Source: Bacteroidota bacterium
GTDB lineage: Bacteria; Bacteroidota; Bacteroidia; Chitinophagales; Chitinophagaceae
Assembly: GCA_029778965.1 (NCBI GenBank)
Contig: JAKPBL010000142.1
Location: forward strand, 1 to 5,584
Reading direction: 5' to 3'
DNA: 5,584 nucleotides
A program made the translations under genes and the position numbers. This document shows positions 1-5,584 of this stretch, in pieces (the stretch's first letter is position 1; every line of letters begins with the position of its first letter). Under the pieces are notes generated by a model that did not search any database, had not been told where the DNA came from, and saw nothing but the letters and a program-made list of their open reading frames with translations.

Positions 1-505
1 CGGGCAGCACCTGTATCTTGCTTTCTTCGGCCAGTTGCAGCGAGCGAAACAGGGCCGCATCGGCCTGGTTGAGAAACCATACCCGCCGTGCCCGGCGGCA
101 GGCCTTCGCATACCCTGCTTTGGCTATATAATAAAGAAGGTTGCGGCGCGAAAAGGGATAACCGAGCCCCGTGACCACGGCAACGCCCGGGATGCCGCAA
201 CGCGCGGCGGCGAGCGATCCCCAGATATTGGCCTTGATGGCATAATGAAAGACAAGAGCGGGCTGCTCGGCCCGGTAGATGGCTTTTAACCGGCGGTAGA
301 GCCGCCAGTCGTTCCACGGGCGGGTCGACCGGTTGTTGAAGGGCAGGCCGATGAAACGGCAGCCCGCGGCTTCGAGCTTTTCGGCAAAGGCGTCGCGGCC
401 TGCCACCACCAGCACCTGGTGCCCGTCGTTCTGTAAAGCCCTGATGACATCCAGCCTGAAATTGTACACCGTCCACCCGCTGGGAGAAACAAAAGCAATC
501 AACAT
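1..505 (-). CDS. Glycosyltransferase family 4 (GT-B fold), N-terminal part, cut by the left window edge
   Basis: Reading the minus strand from ATG at 505 gives 168 open codons with no stop before the window ends, so this is the N-terminal half of a longer protein (family members are usually about 360-400 residues). It starts MLIAFVSPSG, then FRLDVIRAL and GHQVLVVAGRD (about residues 16-38), the first beta-alpha-beta unit of the GT-B acceptor domain. FHYAIKANIWGS at 86-97 and VVTGLGYPF at 110-118 match the 'H..IKAN..GS' and 'TGLGY.F' signatures of GT4 enzymes that add sugars to lipid-linked polysaccharide intermediates on the cytoplasmic face of the inner membrane. NQAD at 146-149 fits the strand closing the N-terminal domain. 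The donor-binding C-terminal domain with its E-x7-E motif lies outside the window, so donor and acceptor sugars cannot be inferred. It is divergent from the membrane protein at 539, which supports a surface-polysaccharide role. Family call is strong; exact activity is unknown. Confidence 0.85.
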   Translation of the reverse strand, partial: MLIAFVSPSGWTVYNFRLDVIRALQNDGHQVLVVAGRDAFAEKLEAAGCRFIGLPFNNRSTRPWNDWRLYRRLKAIYRAEQPALVFHYAIKANIWGSLAAARCGIPGVAVVTGLGYPFSRRNLLYYIAKAGYAKACRRARRVWFLNQADAALFRSLQLAEESKIQVLP

Positions 506-510
506 TGGGC

Positions 511-518
511 CAAATGTA
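511..518 (-). promoter_or_regulatory. Possible Bacteroidota -7 box (TACATTTG) for the glycosyltransferase
   Basis: On the minus strand this octamer reads TACATTTG, matching all six fixed positions of the Bacteroidota -7 consensus TAnnTTTG. It ends only five bases before the ATG at 505, so a transcript from it would be almost leaderless. No TTG/TTTG element is visible about 19-21 bases upstream where the -33 box should be, so it may be a chance match. Confidence 0.22.
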
Positions 519-538
519 TAGCTTTGAAAAGGAAAATC

Positions 539-1819
539 ATGGCAGGCATGGACATATACCTGAGATTCGGCGCAGGTCTTGTTTTACTGGTTCTTTTTAC
601 CCGATGGCTCAGCCGGAAGCTGGACCCCGGGTTCGGGTATGGCGCCCTGCTGACCGCGCTGGGTATCAAGGTTGCCTGCGGCGTCGCCTATGGCTATCTT
701 TTCCTGCACCTGTACGGGGGCGACGACACCTGGCTGATCAACCGCGACAGCCTGGTGGAGACCGCTATCCTGAAGCATACCCCGGCGATGTATTTCAACG
801 ACCTCAACCTGCCGCGGCTGGTGCGGGAATACGGGTGGGTACACGGATTGGGAGAATTCAAGGACAAACTGGAATGGGCCATGATCACCAAACCACTGTC
901 GCTCGTGAATTTTGCCAGCGATGGCGATTATTACGTGAACCTGCTGGCCTTTACCGCTTTCAGCTTCTGGGGGCCTTTTCTCTTTTTCCAACTGCTTCGC
1001 AAAACCTGGCCGCAATACGGGAATGTATTTTTCTGGCTGGTATTTGCCTATGTGCCGGTGGTTTTCTGGCTGAGCGGCATCCGGGGCGACGGGCGTGATT
1101 TCGTATTTATTGCCACGGCCCTGTACTGCTTTGACCGGTATTACCGGGAAGGGCGGCGCAGCGCTTTCTGGCTGGCCCTGCTGTGCGTGGGATTACTTGC
1201 AGTTACGCGGACCGCTTTTGCGCTGGTGCTGGCGATCGGTTTGCTGGCCTGGTGGATGGCGCGGCGGCAGCCCCAGCGTCCCTGGCTGAGTTTCGTGGTA
1301 GTGCCGGTGGCGGCCATCCTGGTCTTTTTTACCAGTGCCTGGCTGCCCGATCCTTTCAACGGCCCATCGGGCGTGGTGGCCCGCCAGGCGGCTTTTATGG
1401 AGCTGAAAGGCAATACCCGCCTGGAGCTCCACCGGCTGAAGCCGAATCCCGGCTCTTTTTTGCAAACCGCGCCGCAGGCTTTCGGCAATGTATGGCTGCA
1501 TCCCCTGCCCTGGCAGGCGGGGGGCGTATTGCAATGGCTGATGCTGCTGCAAAATGCGGTGATCATCGGCCTGTTCCTGGCGGCGACCTGGTGGCTTTTG
1601 CCCGGCCGGCAGGCGGTGAAAAGAACGCCCCTGTTTTATTTCTTCCTGTTTTTTGCGCTGTTCTGCAGTTTTTCGATCGGGTTTACAGTGCCTTTTCCCG
1701 GCGCCATTGTGCGCTACCGTACGGTGGCCGAGCTGTTTTTGCTTTGCACCGGTATGTTGCTGGTTTTACCGGCGCTCCGATCAGATAATAATTTATTTAA
1801 TATCTATGAGGAAAGGTAA
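539..1819 (+). CDS. Multi-pass inner-membrane protein, probable polysaccharide polymerase (Wzy/EpsG-like)
   Basis: A 426-residue, strongly hydrophobic protein with about ten predicted membrane segments, for example near residues 11-23, 35-56, 134-153, 162-179, 187-198, 208-240, 249-269, 329-354, 364-383 and 395-412. A large hydrophilic loop, about 58-130, begins YGGDDTWLINRDS. Two stretches resemble conserved parts of Bacteroidota membrane proteins encoded in polysaccharide clusters: APQAFGNVWLHPLP (311-324), and the late FPGAIVRYRTVAELFLL (386-402) after SFSIGFTVP. These proteins are thought to polymerise or handle lipid-linked repeat units in the periplasm. I chose ATG 539 because AAAAGG at 527-532 lies six bases upstream as a ribosome binding site. 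The frame is also open from a TTG at 524, and ATG 548 is a second option. It is divergent from the glycosyltransferase with 33 bases between starts, supporting a surface-polysaccharide role. The coding call is firm; the polymerase assignment rests on topology, weak motifs and context. Confidence 0.8.
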   Translation: MAGMDIYLRFGAGLVLLVLFTRWLSRKLDPGFGYGALLTALGIKVACGVAYGYLFLHLYGGDDTWLINRDSLVETAILKHTPAMYFNDLNLPRLVREYGWVHGLGEFKDKLEWAMITKPLSLVNFASDGDYYVNLLAFTAFSFWGPFLFFQLLRKTWPQYGNVFFWLVFAYVPVVFWLSGIRGDGRDFVFIATALYCFDRYYREGRRSAFWLALLCVGLLAVTRTAFALVLAIGLLAWWMARRQPQRPWLSFVVVPVAAILVFFTSAWLPDPFNGPSGVVARQAAFMELKGNTRLELHRLKPNPGSFLQTAPQAFGNVWLHPLPWQAGGVLQWLMLLQNAVIIGLFLAATWWLLPGRQAVKRTPLFYFFLFFALFCSFSIGFTVPFPGAIVRYRTVAELFLLCTGMLLVLPALRSDNNLFNIYEER

Positions 1820-1933
1820 TTTCAGCGATTTTTTTCCTTTTACCGGTTATTTTTTCTGATTTTTTCTGCAATTTCGTCGACGGAATAGCCCAAAGGCCCA
1901 TCCCAACCAACAAATACAGCAAAAACAAATTAC
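1820..1933. other. Spacer and leader of the glutamine synthetase gene
   Basis: The first half is a run of T-rich tracts (about 1829-1867); the second half (about 1880-1933) is almost free of T and rich in A and C up to the ATG. This suits an unstructured leader in an organism that relies little on Shine-Dalgarno pairing. The membrane-protein gene ends just before it, and no hairpin terminator separates the two, so read-through into glnA is possible. TATTTTTT near 1848 resembles TAnnTTTG with one mismatch, too weak to call as a promoter. Confidence 0.4.
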
Positions 1934-4123
1934 ATGTCATTACGTTTCAACGCGCTGAACAGGATCAGCCAGTCGAAGGAAACGCCGGGTGTAGGCGCGA
2001 CCAAGATCACCGCTTTATTCGGCGAGAATGTATTCACCCTGCAGAAGGCCCGGGCTTTTTTGAGCGATGAAGGGTACAAGAGCCTGCTTGCTTCGGTAAA
2101 AAACGGCAAGCGTATTGACCGGGCGGTAGCCAACCAGATCGCTGCGGGCATTCGCCAGTGGGCCGAAAGCAAAGGGGTGACCCATTTTTCGCACTGGTTT
2201 CAGCCGCTGACCGGCACGACGGCCGAAAAGCACGATTCTTTCTTTACCCTGAAGGGCGACGGCACGCCCATAGAAGAGTTCGACGGTGCGGCGCTGATAC
2301 AGCAGGAGCCCGATGCCTCTTCATTTCCGAACGGTGGCATCCGCGCCACTTTCGAAGCCCGTGGTTATACGGCCTGGGATCCGATGTCGCCCGCCTTTAT
2401 TCTTGAAGTAGGCCAGGGCCGCACGCTTTGCATACCCACCATATTCGTTTCTTATACCGGTGAAACGCTCGACTATAAGGCGCCCCTGCTGAAATCGCTC
2501 GAGGCACTGAACAAAAGCGCGGTGGAAGTAGCCAATTATTTCGACAAGAACATCACCAAAGTAAATGCGACCCTCGGCTGGGAGCAGGAATATTTTGTGA
2601 TCGACGAAGCGATGTTCAATGCACGTCCCGACCTGGTATTGAGCGGCCGCACCGTATTCGGGCATGCGCCGGCCAAGGGCCAGCAGCTCGAAGACCATTA
2701 TTTCGGCAGCATACCCGAGCGCGTGTATGCATTCATGCGCGATTTCGAGAACGAGTCGTACAAGCTGGGCATCCCGCTGCGCACCCGCCACAATGAGGTG
2801 GCGCCGGCGCAGTTCGAGTGCGCACCCATATTTGAAGAAGTGAGCGTGGCGGTGGACCACAATACCCTGCTGATGGACATTATGGACCGGGTGGCGCGCC
2901 GCCACAAGCTGCGGGTATTGCTGCACGAGAAGCCTTTTGCCGGCATCAACGGCAGCGGCAAGCACAACAACTGGAGCCTGAGCACCGACACCGGTATCAA
3001 CCTGCTGGCACCCGGCAAAACGCCGAAGACCAACCTGATGTTCCTCACCTTTTTCGTGAACACCATCAAGGCCGTGCACGACTACAGCGATATACTGCGC
3101 GCCGCTATCGCCTCTGCGGGTAACGATCACCGTTTGGGCGCCAACGAAGCGCCGCCGGCCATCATTTCGGTATTTGTGGGCCAGTACCTCAGCAATGTGC
3201 TGCAGGAGGTGAAAGAAAGGGTGGGCGACAAATTCGACGAGCAGGACGAAGCCATCCTGAAGCTGGACCTGCACCGCAGCATTCCCGAGTTGCTGCTCGA
3301 CAATACCGACCGCAACCGTACTTCGCCTTTTGCATTTACCGGCAACAAGTTCGAGTTCCGCGCGGTGGGCTCTACCGCCAATTGCGCCAACCCGATGACC
3401 GTGCTGAACACGATCATGGCCGATACGCTGAAGAAGTTCAAGAAAGACGTAGATGCGCTGATCGAAAAAGGCGACAAGAAAGAGATCGCCATCATGCACG
3501 TGATACGCGAATACATTGTAGACAGCGAGAAAGTGCTGTTTGAAGGCGACGGCTACAGCGAGGCCTGGGAAAAAGAAGCCGAGAAGCGCGGACTTCCCAA
3601 CCTGAAAACCACGCCGCTGGCCCTCGACGCCATGGTGACCGACAAAGCCAGGACCCTGTTTGGCGAGAACAATGTGCTGACGCACGTAGAGCTGGAAGCC
3701 CGTCACGAGATAGAGCTGGAGAAATACATCAAGCGGGTGCAGATCGAGGCACGCATCATGGGCGAGCTGGCCACCAGCCACGTACTGCCTGCGGCGATCA
3801 AATACCAGAACGTACTGGTGAACAATATCAAGGGACTGAAAGAAGTGGGTCTCGATGAGGCCAGCTATGCCAACCAGAAGCAGATCCTCACCAAGATATC
3901 CGAGCACATCAATGTGCTGAGCGACCTCGTGGAAAAGATGATCGAAGCGCGGAAGATATGCAATGCAATGGAAGACATGCGCACCCGCGCCATTGCCTAC
4001 GAAAGCCAGGTGAAAGCGCCGTATTTCGACGCGATTCGTTACCGGGTGGATAAGCTGGAGTTGCTGATAGATGACACCTACTGGCCGCTGCCGAAGTACA
4101 GGGAGATGTTGTTTATACGGTAG
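1934..4123 (+). CDS. glnA: Type III glutamine synthetase (GSIII, GlnN type)
   Basis: A complete 729-residue protein, the usual length for GSIII (about 700-730) and far longer than GSI or GSII. It makes glutamine from glutamate, ammonia and ATP in the cytoplasm and is the main ammonium-assimilating enzyme in many Bacteroidota; GSIII forms large dodecamers. The order is: a GSIII N-terminal domain (about 1-200, including the ISQSKETPGVGA start region and THFSHWFQPLTG); the catalytic core with GWEQEYF at 215-221 (metal-binding Glu), INGSGKHNNWSLS at 338-350 (H344), GANEAPPAIIS at 402-412, and NRTSPFAFTGNKFEFRAVGS at 461-480 (R462, E474, R476); then a helical GSIII C-terminal region (about 560-729) rich in Glu/Lys/Arg, including ELEARHEIELEKYIKRV from 586. 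All expected active-site blocks are intact. The ATG at 1934 gives the typical MSLRFNAL start. The leader has no clear Shine-Dalgarno but is A-rich and T-poor, as is common in this phylum. The symbol glnN is used for the same family elsewhere. Confidence 0.97.
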   Translation: MSLRFNALNRISQSKETPGVGATKITALFGENVFTLQKARAFLSDEGYKSLLASVKNGKRIDRAVANQIAAGIRQWAESKGVTHFSHWFQPLTGTTAEKHDSFFTLKGDGTPIEEFDGAALIQQEPDASSFPNGGIRATFEARGYTAWDPMSPAFILEVGQGRTLCIPTIFVSYTGETLDYKAPLLKSLEALNKSAVEVANYFDKNITKVNATLGWEQEYFVIDEAMFNARPDLVLSGRTVFGHAPAKGQQLEDHYFGSIPERVYAFMRDFENESYKLGIPLRTRHNEVAPAQFECAPIFEEVSVAVDHNTLLMDIMDRVARRHKLRVLLHEKPFAGINGSGKHNNWSLSTDTGINLLAPGKTPKTNLMFLTFFVNTIKAVHDYSDILRAAIASAGNDHRLGANEAPPAIISVFVGQYLSNVLQEVKERVGDKFDEQDEAILKLDLHRSIPELLLDNTDRNRTSPFAFTGNKFEFRAVGSTANCANPMTVLNTIMADTLKKFKKDVDALIEKGDKKEIAIMHVIREYIVDSEKVLFEGDGYSEAWEKEAEKRGLPNLKTTPLALDAMVTDKARTLFGENNVLTHVELEARHEIELEKYIKRVQIEARIMGELATSHVLPAAIKYQNVLVNNIKGLKEVGLDEASYANQKQILTKISEHINVLSDLVEKMIEARKICNAMEDMRTRAIAYESQVKAPYFDAIRYRVDKLELLIDDTYWPLPKYREMLFIR

Positions 4124-4162
4124 GGGGGTGATACCTGTTGCAATACCGATATTTTATTTATA

Positions 4163-4196
4163 AAAGAAGGGCTGCCGGCAATGGCAGCCCTTCTTT
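4163..4196 (+). terminator. Intrinsic terminator of glnA: 14-bp perfect hairpin, probably bidirectional
   Basis: AAAGAAGGGCTGCC (4163-4176) pairs perfectly with GGCAGCCCTTCTTT (4183-4196) around a six-base loop, GGCAAT. The GC-rich core is flanked by A on the left and T on the right, giving a short U tract at the 3' side. It begins 40 bases after the glnA stop codon. Because the A and T flanks mirror each other, it could also stop transcription arriving from the right. Confidence 0.9.
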
Positions 4197-4273
4197 GCTT
4201 CTGCCTGCCCTCCTATAAAAAGATACAAGTATAGAGTCAAATAAATTTTACTATCTTAGGCTACGACGTCATC

Positions 4274-4452
4274 TTAAACTTTATCAATGAACAGAATTTC
4301 CAGTACTTGGGCGCAAGGGAAAAGTAAGAACCCATACCCCTCATCAGTTGCTTTTATTTTTCTAAAAGAAACTATTCCTATTCCAGGTCAGCGCTATGTA
4401 GTTAGCACTCTCCCGTGCAGTCATTCGGTGGAGGCAGTTCAAATAAATCCAT
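4274..4452 (-). pseudogene. Possible decayed coding sequence following the 50-residue ORF
   Basis: After the coupled ATG at 4452 the minus strand reads MDLFELPPPNDCTGEC and stops at 4404-4402. Protein-like sequence then appears in the other two frames: ESANYIALTWNRNSFF, then VSFRKIKATDEGYGFLLF with a stop at 4276-4274. Joining these pieces would take two frameshifts. No family is recognised, and an uninterrupted plus-strand ORF of 59 codons covers the same bases, so this reading is a weak inference. Confidence 0.15.
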
Positions 4453-4604
4453 CAAGTCTTGGTTGAGGCATGCTTTTTAGTTACGGTTTCCCGTAACCAT
4501 TTTTCGTATTTTTTTGCAACTTTTATCTTTAAATCATCCAAATCTTGCCATACATGTATTCCATCCGCTTGCATAAAAAAACCACTTTGTGGGCTGGCAA
4601 TCAT
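4452..4604 (-). CDS. Small hypothetical protein of 50 residues, possibly a gene remnant
   Basis: ATG at 4604 to TGA at 4454-4452 on the minus strand. The product starts MIASPQSGFFMQADG and has a middle (about residues 15-42) with the charged and hydrophobic pattern of an amphipathic helix: WQDLDDLKIKVAKKYEKWL, ending in a Lys/Thr-rich tail. The composition looks like real protein rather than random frame, but I recognise no family. An internal ATG gives a shorter 40-residue version starting MQADGIHVW. The stop codon overlaps a new ATG (TGATG at 4454-4450) that opens a 16-codon frame, an arrangement typical of translationally coupled genes. No clear ribosome binding site or promoter precedes it. 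It may be an intact small gene or the tail of a larger gene lost when the neighbouring cas island arrived. Confidence 0.3.
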   Translation of the reverse strand: MIASPQSGFFMQADGIHVWQDLDDLKIKVAKKYEKWLRETVTKKHASTKT

Positions 4605-4647
4605 TTATGTCTCGTCGCTACATGGCACTATGCGCGAAAGCCCACAA
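4587..4647. repeat. Inverted repeat, 9-bp arms (TTGTGGGCT / AGCCCACAA)
   Basis: TTGTGGGCT at 4587-4595 and its exact complement AGCCCACAA at 4639-4647 are separated by 43 bases. After one mismatch, two more outer pairs form. The left arm overlaps the 5' end of the small minus-strand ORF, so the structure could form in its leader transcript. It could equally be a recombination remnant or chance. Confidence 0.35.
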
Positions 4648-4779
4648 TGTTACGGCAAGTAAGGAATTTAGCCTGTTAGAGCAAACTTGGGTCTTCGACG
4701 ATACTCCATGAGCATTCAATTCATTATAGAAAGGTAATTGTGAAAATAACCAGATGCCATCGCCAAAAAGAAATTGGAA

Positions 4780-5439
4780 ATGAGACTTTATTTAACACTC
4801 ACTCGCAATAAAACAATAATCCCGTTCAATTATCAGCCGTTTTTGACAGGTGCCATACATAAATGGTTGGGAAGAAACAATCAGGAACACGACAATATCA
4901 GTTTGTATTCTTTTTCGTGGCTTCAGGATATAAATGCGACTTCTACAGGAATTAATCTTAATAATACTTCGCATTTTTTTATCAGTGCGTATAACGAAGA
5001 GTTGATAAAGCGCTTGATAAACGGTATTACCCAAGAGCCATCAGTATGTTTTGGAAGTGCAGTTTCGGATCTACAGATCGTTGAAACACCAGGGTTTCGA
5101 TCGGCTGAGATATTTTTTACCGCTAGTCCGGTTTTCATAAAAAGACGCGTAGATAATGAAGAGAAACATATTACCTACGACAATCCTTCCAGCGGCTTGT
5201 ATCTGACAGAAACATTACAAAAGAAACTAAAGTCAGTTGGATTGGCGGCGGATGGCATAGTCGCCCGATTTGACACTACCTATTTGAAAGCGTCAACAAA
5301 AATTATTCGGTATAACGCAATCAGCAATCGGGTAAACATTTGTCCCGTAATAATTGAGGGTGCCCCTGAACAAATTGCTTTTGCTTGGGAAGTGGGTGTG
5401 GGAAATAGCACGGGGATCGGATTTGGAGCATTAAAATAA
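4780..5439 (+). CDS. cas6: CRISPR-associated endoribonuclease Cas6
   Basis: A 219-residue protein with the Cas6 pattern. Cas6 cuts precursor CRISPR RNA within each repeat to release mature guide RNAs, working in the cytoplasm for type I and type III systems. Seen here: MRLYLTLTRN (first strand), IPFNYQPFLTGAIHKWLG at 14-31 matching the Cas6 'P.nY...l..aIy..l' helix, then LYSFSWL at 42-48 (the usual FTFS position), SPVFIKRR at 116-123 opening the second ferredoxin-like fold, and the diagnostic glycine-rich loop VGVGNSTGIGFGALK at 205-219. H27 and H37 are candidate catalytic histidines; H37, just before the FTFS-like strand, fits best. I take ATG 4780 because family proteins start here; an in-frame TTG at 4774 is less likely. 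The gene is AT-rich, unlike glnA, and is followed 13 bases later by another gene in the same direction, suggesting an operon. No repeat array is in view. Confidence 0.92.
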   Translation: MRLYLTLTRNKTIIPFNYQPFLTGAIHKWLGRNNQEHDNISLYSFSWLQDINATSTGINLNNTSHFFISAYNEELIKRLINGITQEPSVCFGSAVSDLQIVETPGFRSAEIFFTASPVFIKRRVDNEEKHITYDNPSSGLYLTETLQKKLKSVGLAADGIVARFDTTYLKASTKIIRYNAISNRVNICPVIIEGAPEQIAFAWEVGVGNSTGIGFGALK

Positions 5440-5452
5440 ACGGGACATAATA

Positions 5453-5584
5453 ATGACCAAAACAGACCTGTTAAATTGGCTTTCTTACGCAAAAGCGGAA
5501 TCAAGCCCTTATAGGGACTGGTCATTCGATGAGTTGACAGGAGGGCCATCAGAATTTGTCTCACCTGATAATTATAGAAATGCC
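5453..5584 (+). CDS. Unrecognised gene directly downstream of cas6, N-terminal 44 residues only
   Basis: ATG at 5453 opens a frame that stays open to the right edge. GGGA at 5442-5445 lies seven bases upstream as a plausible ribosome binding site, and the gap from the cas6 stop is only 13 bases, so the two are very likely co-transcribed. The visible part starts MTKTDLLNWLSYAKAESS, followed by PYRDWSFDELTGG; it is hydrophilic with a short predicted N-terminal helix, and no signal peptide or membrane segment. It does not match any Cas8, Cas10, Cas7, Cas5 or Cas3 N-terminus I can recall. In this position a type I large subunit or a type III component would be expected, but an ancillary or unknown protein is equally possible. 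In-frame upstream codons back to 5435 contain no other ATG, which supports this start. Confidence 0.7.
   Translation, partial: MTKTDLLNWLSYAKAESSPYRDWSFDELTGGPSEFVSPDNYRNA

Larger units (their letters stand above)
4201..4779. other. AT-rich spacer of about 580 bases between glnA and cas6, no confident gene
   Basis: The stretch is visibly richer in A and T than the DNA to its left and carries no recognisable protein, RNA gene or CRISPR repeat. It contains a 50-codon minus-strand ORF (4452-4604), scattered coding-like reading in changing minus-strand frames beyond it (4274-4452), a plus-strand 59-codon ORF antisense to that (4287-4466), and an inverted repeat (4587-4647). The look is of a recombination junction or decayed gene remnants. 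Any promoter for cas6 must lie near its right end, where the TAATTGTG at 4735-4742 is only a poor match to the Bacteroidota -7 box. Confidence 0.5.

Noticed and set aside
584..1015. Long minus-strand and alternate plus-strand frames within the membrane-protein gene
   Set aside because: They are shadows of a strongly hydrophobic, GC-rich gene and show no start signals or coherent domains.
2321..3907. A 528-codon open frame on the minus strand inside the glutamine synthetase gene
   Set aside because: It is exactly antisense to an intact, conserved GSIII gene and arises from its GC-rich codon bias. The translation is low-complexity in character, rich in His, Gln, Val and Leu, with no family signature.
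4287..4466. A 59-codon plus-strand ORF starting MNRISSTWAQGKSKN, with a weak TATCTTAG box at 4252-4259
   Set aside because: No family is recognised, there is no clear ribosome binding site, the box lacks a -33 partner, and it lies antisense to coding-like minus-strand sequence. It is possible but not supportable from sequence alone.
4459..4662. A 67-codon plus-strand ORF opening with TTG
   Set aside because: It is antisense to the better-looking 50-codon ORF, has a non-ATG start, and is rich in Cys and Ser in a random-looking pattern.
4641..4680. attC-like integron recombination site
   Set aside because: GTTACGG and GTTAGAG do not fit the GTTRRRY core, and no matching RYYYAAC partner is positioned to form the usual hairpin.
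4741..5584. A possible CRISPR array near cas6
   Set aside because: No regularly spaced direct repeats of about 28-37 bases are visible anywhere in the window; any array must lie beyond the right edge or elsewhere.

Overview
The window looks like part of a Bacteroidota chromosome, most likely a Chitinophagaceae-type genome. The evidence is a type III glutamine synthetase (GSIII), the GC-rich codon usage of the left three quarters, A-rich leaders without a strong Shine-Dalgarno sequence, and Bacteroidota-style surface-polysaccharide genes. The genus cannot be read from this sequence.

Layout. (1) 1-505, minus strand: the N-terminal 168 codons of a GT-B fold, family 4 glycosyltransferase that runs off the left edge. 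(2) 539-1819, plus strand, divergent from the first: a multi-pass membrane protein with the look of a Bacteroidota polysaccharide polymerase (Wzy/EpsG-like). Together these two look like one end of an exopolysaccharide or O-antigen locus. (3) 1934-4123: a complete GSIII gene (ammonium assimilation), closed by a perfect 14-bp hairpin terminator at 4163-4196. (4) 4201-4779: an AT-rich stretch of about 580 bases with no confident gene. It holds a 50-codon minus-strand ORF with protein-like composition, possible decayed coding sequence beyond it, and a 9-bp inverted repeat. (5) 4780-5439: a CRISPR repeat-processing endoribonuclease, Cas6, recognised from its C-terminal glycine-rich loop and N-terminal motifs. 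(6) 5453-5584: the first 44 codons of an unrecognised gene directly downstream of cas6, cut by the right edge.

Base composition changes abruptly after the glnA terminator. The left part is GC-rich housekeeping and surface-polysaccharide DNA, and the right part is clearly AT-richer. This is consistent with a horizontally acquired CRISPR-Cas island beginning just after glnA. No CRISPR repeats lie in the window, and the subtype cannot be decided. The most promising place for something new is the cas6-linked gene at the right edge and whatever follows it.
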